Source of the DNA: Methylogaea oryzae | Lineage (GTDB): Bacteria > Pseudomonadota > Gammaproteobacteria > Methylococcales > Methylococcaceae | Assembly (NCBI RefSeq): GCF_019669985.1 | Contig: NZ_AP019782.1 | Location: 550,501-614,500 of the forward strand | Direction of reading: 5' to 3' | Length of the DNA stretch: 64,000 bases | Shown: positions 8,521 to 17,068 of the stretch, in pieces | Layout: every line of letters begins with the position of its first letter | Numbering within the stretch: the first letter of the stretch is position 1 | Translations under genes and position numbers: made by a program | The notes under the pieces: generated by a model | Databases searched by the model: none | What the model saw: only the letters and a program-made list of their open reading frames with translations | What the model was told of the DNA's origin: nothing

Positions 8521-9285
8521 GTGAGTCCGGATCGGCCGCCGTTGGTGAGCGTTTCCGTCGTGAGCCATGGGCAAGGGGCATTGTTGCTCGCCCTGCTGGC
8601 GGACGTGGCCGGTTATTGCGATCCCGCGACGCTGGAAGTGATCGTGACTTTCAATATACCGGAGCCCGCCGGCTTCGCGTTGCCTGCGTCGCTGCCGTTT
8701 CCCGTGCGGGTGATCGAAAATCCCGCGCCGAAAGGATTCGGCGCCAATCATAACGCGGCGCTTTCTGCGGCTCGCGGCGACTACTTCTGCGTCCTAAACC
8801 CCGATGTCCGGTTGGTCGGCGATCCTTTTACGGGGCTGGTGGCGTTCGCGCGGCGGACGGGCGCGGCGTTGCTGGCGCCGCAGGTGGTGAACAGCCGCAA
8901 CGAGCGCGAAGACAGCGCGCGGCCTTTTCCCACGCCGCTTTCCATCGCGCTGAAGCTATGCGGAAAAAAAACTCCGGATATTCGCTTTGACGGCGATATC
9001 GCCTATCCCGATTGGGTCGCGGGAATGTTCATGCTGTTTCCGAGGGATGCCTATGCGGCTATCGGCGGCTTCGACGAGCGGTATTTTCTTTATTATGAAG
9101 ACGTGGACATATGCGCGCGCCTGCGTGCCGCCGGCCGTCGCGTCGTTCTTGTTCGCGATATCCGCGTTATTCATAATGCCCAGCGGGCGAGCCACCGTAA
9201 CGTGAAATATTTACGCTGGCATTTGACGAGTATGCTGCGCTTTTTTCTGCTGCATTGGCGCATGGGGCGCAAGCGTTCGGGGTAA
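8521..9285 (+). CDS. Glycosyltransferase GT2
   Basis: GTG 8521 is supported by a strong GGGGAGGGG just upstream. The 254-residue protein starts with SVSVVSHGQG, carries NPDVRL near residue 92 in place of a classical DXD (usual in the rhamnosyl/N-acetylfucosaminyl subgroup), and has FLYYEDVDICARLRAAG near residue 190. The C-terminus is basic and ends with an amphipathic stretch typical of peripheral membrane glycosyltransferases. It is immediately upstream of the epimerase and priming transferase, an order often seen where the second sugar is added after the primer. Confidence 0.88.
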   Translation: MSPDRPPLVSVSVVSHGQGALLLALLADVAGYCDPATLEVIVTFNIPEPAGFALPASLPFPVRVIENPAPKGFGANHNAALSAARGDYFCVLNPDVRLVGDPFTGLVAFARRTGAALLAPQVVNSRNEREDSARPFPTPLSIALKLCGKKTPDIRFDGDIAYPDWVAGMFMLFPRDAYAAIGGFDERYFLYYEDVDICARLRAAGRRVVLVRDIRVIHNAQRASHRNVKYLRWHLTSMLRFFLLHWRMGRKRSG

Positions 9286-9324
9286 AACGCCGCTCGCCGC
9301 GTAAAAACTAGAGGGCTGAAACTG

Positions 9325-10302
9325 TTGGAACATTATCCGGTGGTCGGGTTCACGGGCGCGACGGGGTTGGTGGGGCAGCGTTTAGGCGGCGTTTTGGCGG
9401 CCAGGCAGCGTAGCGCCGTCGCCCTGGTGCGCGGGGCGACGGCCGCGTCATTGGGCGCCGCCACGGAAGTGCGCGCCATTGGGGACATCGCCGAAGGGAA
9501 GGATTTTTCGGACGGCTTGCGCGGTCTGGACGCGCTCATTCACCTCGCCGCGAGGGTGCATGTGATGCGCGAAACCGCGGCGGATCCCTTGGCCGAGTTT
9601 CGGCGCGTCAATACGGACGGCACGGAACGGTTGGCTCGCGCGGCCGTTCGCGCCGGCGTGCGGCGGTTCGTTTATGTCAGCACGGCGAAGGTCAACGGCG
9701 AGGCCACCGCCCTCGGCTCGCCGTTTCGCGAGGCCGATCCGGCGCGGCCGCAAGATCCCTACGCGATTTCCAAGTGGGAGGCGGAACAGGCCCTTTGGCG
9801 GGTAGCCGCCGAAACCGGTTTGGAAGTGGTGGTGGTGCGCCCGCCGCTGGTTTACGGCCCGCGCGTGGGCGGTAACTTTTTGCGGCTGCTGCGTTGGGTG
9901 CGGCTCGGCGTGCCGCTGCCGCTGGCCTCGGTGCGAAATCGGCGCAGCCTGGTCTACGTGGGCAATTTGGCGGATGCGCTGATGGCCTGCGTCGATCGGC
10001 CGGAAGCCGCCGGCAAAACGTATCTGGTCAGCGACGACCAAGTCTTTTCGACGCCGGAGCTGTTGCGGGCCCTGGCCTCGGCTATGGGCGTGGGCGCGCG
10101 CTTATGGCCATGTCCGCCGGCGTTGTTGGCGCTGGCCGGCCGGCTGCTGGGGAAAAGCGGCGAGATCGAACGGCTGGCGGGATCCCTGGAGTTGGATTCC
10201 AGCGTTATCCGCCGAGAGCTGCACTGGCGCGCGCCGTTCGATGCGGCGCAAGGTTTGGCGGAGACGGCGGCTTGGTTTAAGGGGGAGTCGGGACATGCAT
10301 GA
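9325..10302 (+). CDS. NAD-dependent nucleotide-sugar epimerase/4-ketoreductase (extended SDR)
   Basis: The TTG start is preceded by AGAGGG at a proper distance. The 325-residue protein has the NAD-binding GATGLVG motif at residues 11-17 and the SDR catalytic YAISK near 145-149, with an upstream Ser/Thr in YVSTAKVNG. It resembles WbpV/WbiG-type reductases that make UDP-FucNAc or UDP-QuiNAc from 4-keto intermediates. Its gene overlaps the next one, which encodes the initiating phosphoglycosyl transferase, by 8 nt. This suggests it makes the very sugar nucleotide that the transferase uses. The precise product is inferred. Confidence 0.85.
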   Translation: MEHYPVVGFTGATGLVGQRLGGVLAARQRSAVALVRGATAASLGAATEVRAIGDIAEGKDFSDGLRGLDALIHLAARVHVMRETAADPLAEFRRVNTDGTERLARAAVRAGVRRFVYVSTAKVNGEATALGSPFREADPARPQDPYAISKWEAEQALWRVAAETGLEVVVVRPPLVYGPRVGGNFLRLLRWVRLGVPLPLASVRNRRSLVYVGNLADALMACVDRPEAAGKTYLVSDDQVFSTPELLRALASAMGVGARLWPCPPALLALAGRLLGKSGEIERLAGSLELDSSVIRRELHWRAPFDAAQGLAETAAWFKGESGHA

Positions 10303-10882
10303 AAAAGCGGTGACCTATGCCGGCAAGCGAGCCATGGACTTGCTGCTGGCCGCGGGGGGCTTGTTGTTGGCGCTGTTGCCGATGTTGCTCATCGCTTTGG
10401 CGGTGAAGCTGACCTCCAAGGGGCCGGCGTTGTATTGGTCCAACCGCGTGGGGCGGAACAACCGTTTGTTCCCCATGCCGAAATTCCGCACCATGCGCAT
10501 CGATACCCCCGCTGTCGCGACGCACTTGCTGTCCAATCCCGATGCTTATTTGACTCCCATCGGCGGCTTCCTGCGCAAGAGCAGCCTGGACGAGCTGCCG
10601 CAGATCTGGAATATCCTCAAGGGGGATATGAGCTTGGTGGGGCCGCGCCCGGCGCTGTTCAATCAGGACGATCTGGTGGCGTTGCGGACCGAGCGCGGCG
10701 TGCATTGTTTGGTGCCCGGGCTCACCGGCTGGGCCCAGGTGAACGGGCGAGACGAGCTGCCCATCCCGGTCAAGGTCGGGCTGGACGCCGAATACTTGCG
10801 CGATATTTCCTTCGTCCTGGACGTGCGTATCCTCGCCATGACGTTTTTCAAGGTGTTGCGTCGCGACGGCGTGTCGCATTGA
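10295..10882 (+). CDS. Initiating sugar-phosphate transferase (PglC/WcaJ-type bacterial sugar transferase)
   Basis: ATG 10295 follows GGGGGAG with a 7-nt gap; 195 residues match the minimal monotopic phosphoglycosyl transferase core. There is one N-terminal re-entrant hydrophobic helix (about 15-37), then KFRTM near 62, the catalytic Asp-Glu in [17 protein letters not shown] near 97, LVGPRP, and GWAQVNGRD. These enzymes move a sugar-1-phosphate onto undecaprenyl phosphate at the inner face of the cytoplasmic membrane, the committed step of polysaccharide assembly. It closes the glycan cluster; the next gene is unrelated. Confidence 0.92.
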   Translation: MHEKAVTYAGKRAMDLLLAAGGLLLALLPMLLIALAVKLTSKGPALYWSNRVGRNNRLFPMPKFRTMRIDTPAVATHLLSNPDAYLTPIGGFLRKSSLDELPQIWNILKGDMSLVGPRPALFNQDDLVALRTERGVHCLVPGLTGWAQVNGRDELPIPVKVGLDAEYLRDISFVLDVRILAMTFFKVLRRDGVSH

Positions 10883-10936
10883 TGATTACAGGCGCGGCCG
10901 TCGCCGGCGGCGCCATCGATCCGAGCGGAAGGTTGT

Positions 10937-11197
10937 ATGCCCAAAGTACTCATGTATAGCACCGCCATCTGCCCTTATTGCGTGGCGGCGGAGCGTTTTC
11001 TGGCGGCCAAGGGCGTGGGCGAGATAGAAAAAATCCGGGTTGATCAGGACCCGGCGCTGCGGTTGGCGATGATGGAGAAAACCGGTCGCCGCACCGTACC
11101 GCAGATTTATATCGGCGACGTGCACGTGGGCGGCTACGACGATTTGGTGGCTTGCGATCGCGCCGGACGCTTGCAGGCGCTGTTGGGGCAGGACTGA
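10937..11197 (+). CDS. grxC: Glutaredoxin 3 (GrxC)
   Basis: The 86-residue protein has the CPYC redox site at residues 12-15, the cis-proline region TVPQIYIGDVHVGG and the C-terminal GGYDDL glutathione-binding turn, all typical of GrxC. GGAAGG lies 6 nt before the ATG. It reduces disulfides and glutathione mixed disulfides using glutathione. It lies just after the polysaccharide cluster but is probably transcribed on its own. Confidence 0.95.
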   Translation: MPKVLMYSTAICPYCVAAERFLAAKGVGEIEKIRVDQDPALRLAMMEKTGRRTVPQIYIGDVHVGGYDDLVACDRAGRLQALLGQD

Positions 11198-11210
11198 GGC
11201 CGCGTTGGGG

Positions 11211-11987
11211 CTACGAAATCAGCTCGAAATCGCCGGCCGAGTCATCCATCTGTCCCGATTCCTGCGCCTGTTGCTGGGCGATAAACAGCTTGATGGCGCT
11301 TTGGGTATCGCTGTCGACTTGAAATTGGAAGGCCACCAGGATGGTCGGCACCACCGATTTGTCGGCGGCGCCGTCCAAGGCGATGCGGATGGTGGTGCTG
11401 TTGACGGCGACGGTTTTGGTGTCCAGTTTCAAGGTCAGCTTGGCCGGGTCGCAAACGGTACCGCCTTGCTGTAGCGGTACGGTGCGCAGCAGGCAGCCCG
11501 AATCGGAAATGTCCACCAGTTCGGCCGGATATTTGGCGCCGCCCGGAAAAGCGATTTGCGCCTGGTAACTTCCCCTCGGCGCAATGCGCGCCGCGGCCCG
11601 TCGTTCAATGGCGGTGGCGATGCGCCGGATTTTTTGTATCAGGGTGGATGGGGAAAAGGGCTTGGCGATAAAGTCGTTGACGCCGGAAGCCATCGCCGTC
11701 CGCAGCGTATCCTTGTCGGCATGGCCGGTCATGAGGATGAACGGCACCTCGCGGCCCCTGGGATGCTTGCGCAGCGTTTCCACAAACTCGTGCCCCCCCA
11801 TGGTGGGCATTTCCCAGTCGCTGATGATCCAATCGACGTGTTGGGTTTCGAAAAAGTCCAGCGCTTGCTTGCCGTTAGCGGCGATTAATACGTGGCCGAA
11901 GTTCAAGTCCTGCTTGAGAATGCGGGCGACGATGCGCTGCACTTGCGCGGAGTCGTCGGCGATGAGGGCGGTATGTTTCGTAAACAT
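11211..11987 (-). CDS. Response regulator with C-terminal PilZ domain
   Basis: The 258-residue protein has a receiver domain at residues 5-125 with acidic pocket DD at 11-12, phospho-acceptor Asp57 in ISDWEMP, Thr89 in LMTGHA and Lys111 in AKPF. After a short linker comes a PilZ domain with both c-di-GMP-binding motifs intact: RAAAR at 132-136 and DISDSG at 161-166. It should therefore couple a two-component phosphorylation signal to the c-di-GMP level. No histidine kinase is adjacent. It converges on the glutaredoxin gene with a 13-bp gap. The output (motility, secretion or polysaccharide) cannot be read from the sequence. Confidence 0.92.
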   Translation of the reverse strand: MFTKHTALIADDSAQVQRIVARILKQDLNFGHVLIAANGKQALDFFETQHVDWIISDWEMPTMGGHEFVETLRKHPRGREVPFILMTGHADKDTLRTAMASGVNDFIAKPFSPSTLIQKIRRIATAIERRAAARIAPRGSYQAQIAFPGGAKYPAELVDISDSGCLLRTVPLQQGGTVCDPAKLTLKLDTKTVAVNSTTIRIALDGAADKSVVPTILVAFQFQVDSDTQSAIKLFIAQQQAQESGQMDDSAGDFELIS

Positions 11988-12145
11988 CGATGGACTTGGT
12001 TAAGAGCGGAATACGTCGCCGCAGGGCTGGAGCCGAGGCGTAAGTGTATAAGAATTCACCAGGTCGCACCAAGGGTTGAATGGCCGGATCGATAAACACC
12101 GCGTTATGCGCCGCGGCCTGCCGCAGGCTGGGCCCGAGGAAAAAG

Positions 12146-12631
12146 ATGGACGTTTTGTTGAGCAGTTTGCTGGGATTTGGTGTGGGGCTGTTGGCCGAAA
12201 ACGGCGGTGAGTGGGCGGTGCATAAGTATTTGCTGCACGGCTGGGGGAGCCGGCGCGGCAGCTTTTGGAGTTACCACTTGTACGAGCACCATGCCGTCGC
12301 CGCCGCCAACGACATGGTGGACGCCGGTTATCGGCAATGGCCGCTGCGCTGGAACGCGCAGGGGAAGGAAGCCTTGGTGCTGGCCGTCATCTTGGCATTG
12401 CACCTGCCGCTGTTCTGGCTGGCGCCGGCTTATGCGGCGGGCGTTTATTTCGGTGTCGCCTGCTATTACCAGCGCCACCGGCGCGCCCATTTGGATGCCG
12501 ACTGGGCGCGCCGGCATCTGCCTTGGCACTATGCCCATCACATGCGGCCGGGCCGCGACGACTGCTGGTGCGTCAGTTGGCCGTGGTTCGACCGTTTGCT
12601 GCGGGTTTTGCGGCGATCAGCATGTAGTTGA
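12146..12631 (+). CDS. Fatty acid hydroxylase/sterol desaturase-like membrane protein
   Basis: ATG 12146 is preceded by CGAGGAAAAAG, giving 161 residues. The chain carries histidine clusters typical of di-iron membrane hydroxylases: HKYLLH at 26-31, HLYEHH at 44-49, HRRAH at 111-115 and HLPWHYAHH at 124-132. A hydrophobic segment spans about 77-95. The family hydroxylates or desaturates lipid chains at the cytoplasmic side of the membrane. It is shorter than most members, so the substrate is unclear. Its last 59 bp overlap the 3' end of ubiG on the other strand. Confidence 0.75.
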   Translation: MDVLLSSLLGFGVGLLAENGGEWAVHKYLLHGWGSRRGSFWSYHLYEHHAVAAANDMVDAGYRQWPLRWNAQGKEALVLAVILALHLPLFWLAPAYAAGVYFGVACYYQRHRRAHLDADWARRHLPWHYAHHMRPGRDDCWCVSWPWFDRLLRVLRRSACS

Positions 12632-13340
12632 CCGCCAGGCTCGGAGTCAAATCGAAGCGCTTGGTCAGCGGGTTCACCCGCACCCCGGTTCGCGCGGACA
12701 ATGCCATGCCGTTGTCGTTTAGCAGGCTTTCCAGCTCGGCCGGAGTGACGAACCGGCGCCATTGATGCGTGCCGCGCGGCAGCCAGCGCAGTAGGTATTC
12801 GGCACCGACGATGGCGGCCAGGAAGGAGGCCGGCGTGCGGTTGATGGTGGCGGCGGCCATCAAGCCGCCGGGACGCACCAGCCGCGAACAGGCGGCCATG
12901 AAGCCGGGCAAGTCGGCCACGTGCTCCACCACCTCCATGTTCAGCACCGCATCGTATTTGCCGCCTTGCGTCGCCAGGGATTCGACATCGATGGCTTGGT
13001 ATCGGATATCCAGTCCCTGGTCCCGTCCGTGGCGCAGGGCGACGGCGATATTGCGCTCCACCACGTCGATGCCGTGCACCGCGCAGCCCAGCCGGGCCAT
13101 GGATTCGCTGAGTATGCCGCCGCCGCAGCCGATGTCGAGCACCCTTACGCCCTGCAAGGGCCGTTCGCCGCACGGGTCGCGGCCGAAGCGGCGGGCCAGG
13201 GCGTTGCGCAAATAATCCGTCCGCAGCGCGTTGAGCCTGTGCAAAGGCCAGAAGGGCCCGCCGGCGTCCCACCACCGCTCGGCGAGCTTTTCGAATCGAG
13301 CGGCTTCCTGCGGATCGATGCTGGGGGCGGTGATGGTCAC
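12573..13340 (-). CDS. ubiG: Ubiquinone biosynthesis O-methyltransferase UbiG
   Basis: The 255-residue protein matches UbiG over its length. It begins with the conserved RFEKLAERWWD and GPFWPLHRLN regions, has the SAM motif VLDIGCGGG at 68-76, EVVEHV near 135, and the membrane-binding RWLPRGTHQWRRFV region. UbiG does both O-methylations in ubiquinone synthesis. The 3' end overlaps the convergent hydroxylase-like gene by 59 bp. Confidence 0.96.
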   Translation of the reverse strand: MTITAPSIDPQEAARFEKLAERWWDAGGPFWPLHRLNALRTDYLRNALARRFGRDPCGERPLQGVRVLDIGCGGGILSESMARLGCAVHGIDVVERNIAVALRHGRDQGLDIRYQAIDVESLATQGGKYDAVLNMEVVEHVADLPGFMAACSRLVRPGGLMAAATINRTPASFLAAIVGAEYLLRWLPRGTHQWRRFVTPAELESLLNDNGMALSARTGVRVNPLTKRFDLTPSLAVNYMLIAAKPAANGRTTAN

Positions 13341-13403
13341 GGCGCGGCTCCTGAGTTGAGGCGGCTAGGCTACACTGACTAAAACGACTTTGGGAGCGAA
13401 TTC

Positions 13404-14363
13404 ATGCGTGGCGACAACGGCAAAATCCTCGTCGGAATCAGCAGTTGCCTGTTGGGCGCCACGGTGCGTTACGACGGCGGCCATAAACAGGACGCTTATA
13501 TCAACGGCACGCTGAGCCGGCATTTCGAGTTCCTCCCTATTTGTCCGGAAATGGCCATCGGCTTGGGGGTGCCGCGCGAACCGATTCGTTTGGTGGGGGA
13601 ACAGAACGGTCTGCCCCGCGCCAGGGGCGTGCGCAACGCCGATTTGGACGTCACCGATCGGCTGGCGGCGTTGGGGCGCGAAACCGCCGGGCGTTTAGCC
13701 GGTGTGTGCGGCTATATCTTCAAAAGCAAATCCCCCAGTTGCGGCATGGAGCGGGTCAAAGTCTACGGCGACGGCGGCATGCCGCGCCGCGACGGCCGAG
13801 GCGTCTACGCGCGGGTATTGATGGAGGCGTTGCCGTCCCTGCCGGTGGAGGAGGAGGGCAGGCTGGGCGATCCGGTGCTGCGGGAGAACTTCATCGAACG
13901 CGTATTCGTCTATCGCCGCTGGCTGGAATTGACGGCGGAGGGGTTGACGGCGGCGGCTCTGGTGGACTTCCACAGTTGCCACAAATTGCTGGTGATGGCC
14001 CACAGCCAGGCGGCCTACCGCCGCCTGGGAAGGCTCGTGGCGCAGACGGGAACGCGGCCTTTGGCGCCGTTGGCGGAAGAATATTTCGCCGACCTGATGG
14101 CGTCCCTGCAACGAAAAGCCACCCGCCAGTCCCATACCAATGTGTTGCAGCACTTGATGGGATATTTGAAAAAGCAGCTGGACGCGGGCGACAAGGCGGA
14201 GCTGTTGGAGTGCTTTGACGCCTATCGCTTGGGGCGGGTGCCGTTGATCGTGCCCATCACCTTGCTCAAGCACCATTTCCGCCGGCATCCCCATGCTTAT
14301 GTGGCGCGCCAGTATTATCTGGATCCGCACCCGGAGGAGCTGATGCTGCGCAATGGGTTGTAG
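13404..14363 (+). CDS. DUF523 and DUF1722 (YbgA-type) protein
   Basis: The 319-residue protein has an N-terminal DUF523 domain with ISSCLLGATVRYDGGHK and a conserved Cys in SKSPSCGMERV, followed by a DUF1722/YbgA domain from about 190 with LLVMAHSQAAYRRLG and SHTNVLQHLMGYLKK. The fused arrangement is the common form in gammaproteobacteria. Its biochemical role is not established; the DUF523 part has been linked to iron-sulfur or 2-thiouracil-related chemistry in some bacteria. It stands alone between ubiG (divergent) and thrB (convergent). Confidence 0.9.
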   Translation: MRGDNGKILVGISSCLLGATVRYDGGHKQDAYINGTLSRHFEFLPICPEMAIGLGVPREPIRLVGEQNGLPRARGVRNADLDVTDRLAALGRETAGRLAGVCGYIFKSKSPSCGMERVKVYGDGGMPRRDGRGVYARVLMEALPSLPVEEEGRLGDPVLRENFIERVFVYRRWLELTAEGLTAAALVDFHSCHKLLVMAHSQAAYRRLGRLVAQTGTRPLAPLAEEYFADLMASLQRKATRQSHTNVLQHLMGYLKKQLDAGDKAELLECFDAYRLGRVPLIVPITLLKHHFRRHPHAYVARQYYLDPHPEELMLRNGL

Positions 14364-14381
14364 GGCGCAGCGCGGGCGGGT

Positions 14382-15302
14382 TTAAATCGCCGGCGCGGCA
14401 TCCCTATCGCGCCGGTGCAGCAGCAAGCGTTTGAATTCTTCCGGGTCTTTGGTCTGCACCAGCTCGCCGCTGCGCGGCGTTTGCCGGGCCAGCAGCCGCG
14501 ACAGCCAAAAGCGCAGGGCGGCCGCGCGCAGCATGGCGGGCAGGGCGTCCTGTTCGGCGTCGGTGAAGCGGCGAATAGTCGCGTATCCGTCCAGCAGGGC
14601 GCGGAGACGGTCCGGGTCCTCGCCGCACCAATCGTTGGCGGTCACCGCCACGTCGTAAAGCCAGGCGCCGGAGCCGGCTTCGTACCAATCCAACAGGCCG
14701 GTGAGCCGGTCGCCTTCGAACAGCACGTTGTCGCGGAACAAGTCCCCGTGCACCAAGCCCTGGGGCAGGGCGGAGGGATTTTGCTTGTCCTGAAAGGCCA
14801 GTTCGTCGGCCAGCAGGGCGGCGCAGTCCCGCGGCAACCGCAGTTGCGCCGCGATGGACCGCCGCCAAGCCCCGTCGCAGCGGTTGGCGGGCATGGCCGG
14901 CAGTTGTCGGCCGACGCCGTGGACCACCGCCAGAGCCGCGCCGATGACGCGGCAATGGTGCGGCGCGGGATCGGTCACGCCGGCGCCGGGCAGCCTCGCC
15001 GCCAGCAGCGCCGGTTTGCCGTGCAGCTCGCCCAGCAGCCGGCCGTTGCGGTCCGGCACCGCGCGGGGGCAGGGCAGGCCCTGTTCCGCCAGGCCCGTCA
15101 TCAGCGCCAAATAGGGCGGCAGCTCGGCGGCGGTCAGGGATTCGAACAGGGTGAGGACGTATTCGCCCCGTTCCGTGCGCAGGCGGTAATTGCTGTTTTC
15201 GACGCCGTCGTGGATCGGCCGGCTATCCAGCAGCGCGCCGACGGCATGGTCGGCGAGAAAGGCTTGCAGGGCCGTGGGGCAAAGGGCGGTGTAGGCGGAC
15301 AC
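14382..15302 (-). CDS. thrB: Homoserine kinase (APH-like type)
   Basis: The 306-residue protein begins with SAYTALCPTALQAFLADH and contains GVENSNYRL, the Brenner motif LVHGDLFRDNVLFEGD near residue 182, and LLDWYEAGSGAWLYDVA just after, all typical of the aminoglycoside-phosphotransferase-fold ThrB. It phosphorylates L-homoserine in threonine synthesis. It is the last gene of a minus-strand operon, only 3 nt after the DUF2782 gene; this pairing recurs in proteobacteria. Confidence 0.95.
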   Translation of the reverse strand: MSAYTALCPTALQAFLADHAVGALLDSRPIHDGVENSNYRLRTERGEYVLTLFESLTAAELPPYLALMTGLAEQGLPCPRAVPDRNGRLLGELHGKPALLAARLPGAGVTDPAPHHCRVIGAALAVVHGVGRQLPAMPANRCDGAWRRSIAAQLRLPRDCAALLADELAFQDKQNPSALPQGLVHGDLFRDNVLFEGDRLTGLLDWYEAGSGAWLYDVAVTANDWCGEDPDRLRALLDGYATIRRFTDAEQDALPAMLRAAALRFWLSRLLARQTPRSGELVQTKDPEEFKRLLLHRRDRDAAPAI

Positions 15303-15305
15303 GGT

Positions 15306-15830
15306 CTACCAGCTGAACAGCACCCATTGCGGCGTTTTCAGTCCGCTTTCCAGGTTGCTGCGGCGTACGTCCATATTGCCGTCGCCGTCGGTATCCAGCA
15401 GGTAATAGGCCGGGCCGATGGAGGGGATGATCTTCACCATGTAGAGCTTGCCGTTGACGCGGTATTCCTGGATGGTGTCCTTGCCGCGCTTGACGATGGT
15501 GATGTCCGGCTCGATGTTTTCCCCGTTTTGCACCGGCGCCGGCAAATCCGGCTGCTCCGGCACCGCTTCCGGTTGCACCACGCGAACGCTGTCGTCCACG
15601 GGTTGCAGGTTTTCGGGAGGGATTTTTTCATCCTCGGCGGGGTTGGCCGCGCCGATGTCCGGCGGCGGCGGCGCATAGGCCGGTTGAGCGGCCAGGACAG
15701 CCAGGGGAAACAGGCCGGCCAATAGCACGGTCGGCAGGAGGGCGCGGCGGCCGGCTTTGAAGCCTGAATTTTTCCGCGTTGCGGCGGCTTTTGATAAGCC
15801 TGTGTTGTTCTGCTTCGCAGCGGCTTTCAT
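15306..15830 (-). CDS. DUF2782 family periplasmic protein
   Basis: ATG 15830 gives 174 residues. A long basic N-terminus (residues 1-30) precedes a hydrophobic helix at about 31-48 ending LAAQPAYA, which may be a signal peptide or a membrane anchor. A proline/acidic linker follows, then the DUF2782 core from about 105 with TIQEYRVNGKLYMVKIIP and an Asp-rich DTDGDGNMD turn resembling a calcium loop. The function is unknown. It lies 3 nt upstream of thrB. The basic pre-sequence of about 28 residues is longer than usual, so a later start is possible. Confidence 0.8.
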   Translation of the reverse strand: MKAAAKQNNTGLSKAAATRKNSGFKAGRRALLPTVLLAGLFPLAVLAAQPAYAPPPPDIGAANPAEDEKIPPENLQPVDDSVRVVQPEAVPEQPDLPAPVQNGENIEPDITIVKRGKDTIQEYRVNGKLYMVKIIPSIGPAYYLLDTDGDGNMDVRRSNLESGLKTPQWVLFSW

Positions 15831-15862
15831 GGGCGTGGCTCTCTGGGGATGCTGGAGCCAGT

Positions 15863-16333
15863 TTACACCAAGGCGGCTTTGTCCGCTTTCGCCGCGTAGC
15901 CGTCGCTGTTGCGTTCCACCCAACGGTCGCCTTGCTCCAGGCTTTCCTTTTTCCAGAACGGCGCTTGGCTCTTCAAGGCTTCCATGATGTGGCGGCAGGC
16001 GTCGAAGGCGTCGCCCCGATGGGAGGTCCACACCGCCACCAGGACGATCGCTGCGCCCGGTTCGATCTGGCCCACCCGGTGGAGGACGAGGCTGTCCAGC
16101 AGCGGCCAGCGCTGGGCGGCTTCGGCGACGATCCGTTCCAGCTGCTTTTCGGTCATGCCGGGGTAGTGTTCCAGGAACATGCCGCTGACGGAGGCACCCT
16201 CGTTGAAATCCCGCAGGGTGCCGACGAAGCTGGCGGTGGCGCCGTATTTGGCCGCCAAGCCGGCTTGCCGTTCTTCGTGGCGGCGCATCGCCTCCCAAGG
16301 ATCGAAAGCGCCGTGCAGCAGGCGGACGGCCAT
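15863..16333 (-). CDS. moaE: Molybdopterin synthase catalytic subunit MoaE
   Basis: ATG 16333 gives 156 residues, the usual MoaE length. Key elements are SFVGTLRDFNEG, MFLEHYPGMTEKQL, VAVWTSHRGDAFDACR and the catalytic lysine region PFWKKES. With MoaD it converts cyclic pyranopterin monophosphate to molybdopterin. The moaD stop lies 1 nt upstream, so the subunits are coupled. No other molybdenum cofactor gene is present in the window. Confidence 0.96.
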   Translation of the reverse strand: MAVRLLHGAFDPWEAMRRHEERQAGLAAKYGATASFVGTLRDFNEGASVSGMFLEHYPGMTEKQLERIVAEAAQRWPLLDSLVLHRVGQIEPGAAIVLVAVWTSHRGDAFDACRHIMEALKSQAPFWKKESLEQGDRWVERNSDGYAAKADKAALV

Positions 16334-16334
16334 C

Positions 16335-16568
16335 TCAGCCCCCGGTAACCGGCGGGAAAAAAGCGATTTCGTCGCCGTCGCGCACCGGGGTCTCGGGCTT
16401 GGCATAGTCCTGGTTGACCGCGCACAGCAGGTGGGAAGGCATGGGGCGGTTCTGGTCCACGGCGCGCCACACGTCGGCCACGGTGCCGATGCCCTCGGCC
16501 ACCAAGCTCTCCTCGGTGCGCCCCATTTTTTCCCGCAGGCTGGCGAAATAGACGACGCGAATGCTCAT
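16335..16568 (-). CDS. moaD: Molybdopterin synthase sulfur-carrier subunit MoaD
   Basis: The 77-residue ubiquitin-fold protein ends in the required Gly-Gly (PPVTGG), whose C-terminus is thiocarboxylated to carry sulfur to the MoaE active site. It begins IRVVYFASLREKMG and contains DGDEIAFFPPV. It precedes moaE by 1 nt and follows a DUF6763-like gene by 10 nt. Confidence 0.95.
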   Translation of the reverse strand: MSIRVVYFASLREKMGRTEESLVAEGIGTVADVWRAVDQNRPMPSHLLCAVNQDYAKPETPVRDGDEIAFFPPVTGG

Positions 16569-16578
16569 GGACGCGGCT

Positions 16579-16893
16579 TTACAGCTGATCGTCTTCGTTG
16601 AGCAGGTCGGTGAGGGTGATGTCGTGCAGATCCGGGCCGTGCAGGTCCGGGTCGCTGTAGCCCAAATCGTCGATTTCCACGTCGTCGAAGGGCGCGGCCC
16701 AATCTTCCGGGGCTTCGATGGAGTCGAATTCGGAGTCGGTCCAAGAGGCGTAGTCCAAGGCGCTGATGTCGCCGTTGGCGTATTGGATTTCGATGGAGTC
16801 GCTTTCTTCGTCCTGGGCGACCACCCGAAAGCTTCTTTCGGAAGCCGGGTCCTGATACCACTGGCCGAGGATGGGTTGTTCGCTGATAGACAT
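16579..16893 (-). CDS. DUF6763-like small acidic protein
   Basis: ATG 16893 gives 104 residues. It starts with EQPILGQWYQDPASERSFRV, followed by DSIEIQYANGDISALDYASW, and ends in a highly acidic tail of about 55 residues. This matches my memory of DUF6763, a small family of unknown function in gammaproteobacteria. There is no signal peptide or membrane segment. It is the first gene of the minus-strand operon with moaD, moaE, DUF2782 and thrB, but nothing links it to molybdenum or threonine metabolism. Confidence 0.65.
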   Translation of the reverse strand: MSISEQPILGQWYQDPASERSFRVVAQDEESDSIEIQYANGDISALDYASWTDSEFDSIEAPEDWAAPFDDVEIDDLGYSDPDLHGPDLHDITLTDLLNEDDQL

Positions 16894-16997
16894 GGTGGTA
16901 TCCCGTGCTGATTGCTGGCAAGGCGGCGGGGCCGCAGGGGGCATTTTTACTACGATTCCGTGCCGCTGTCACGGGCTAGGCGCGGCTTGCGGCCGGT

Positions 16998-17027
16998 TTG
17001 GTGTATCATTAGCTGCAAGACCATAAT
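16998..17027 (+). promoter_or_regulatory. Predicted sigma70 promoter of hpf
   Basis: TTGGTG (16998-17003) and CATAAT (17022-17027) are separated by 18 nt. A start near 17034 would give a leader of about 35 nt containing GGGATGAG before the ATG at 17069. Confidence 0.5.
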
Positions 17028-17068
17028 GGTTGAAACTGAAGACCGTTTATTAAACGTCGGGATGAGCT

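Noticed and set aside
14415-15725. Open frame antisense to thrB and the DUF2782 gene
   Set aside because: It runs across two real genes on the other strand, is rich in Gln, Gly and Arg, and has no recognisable domain.
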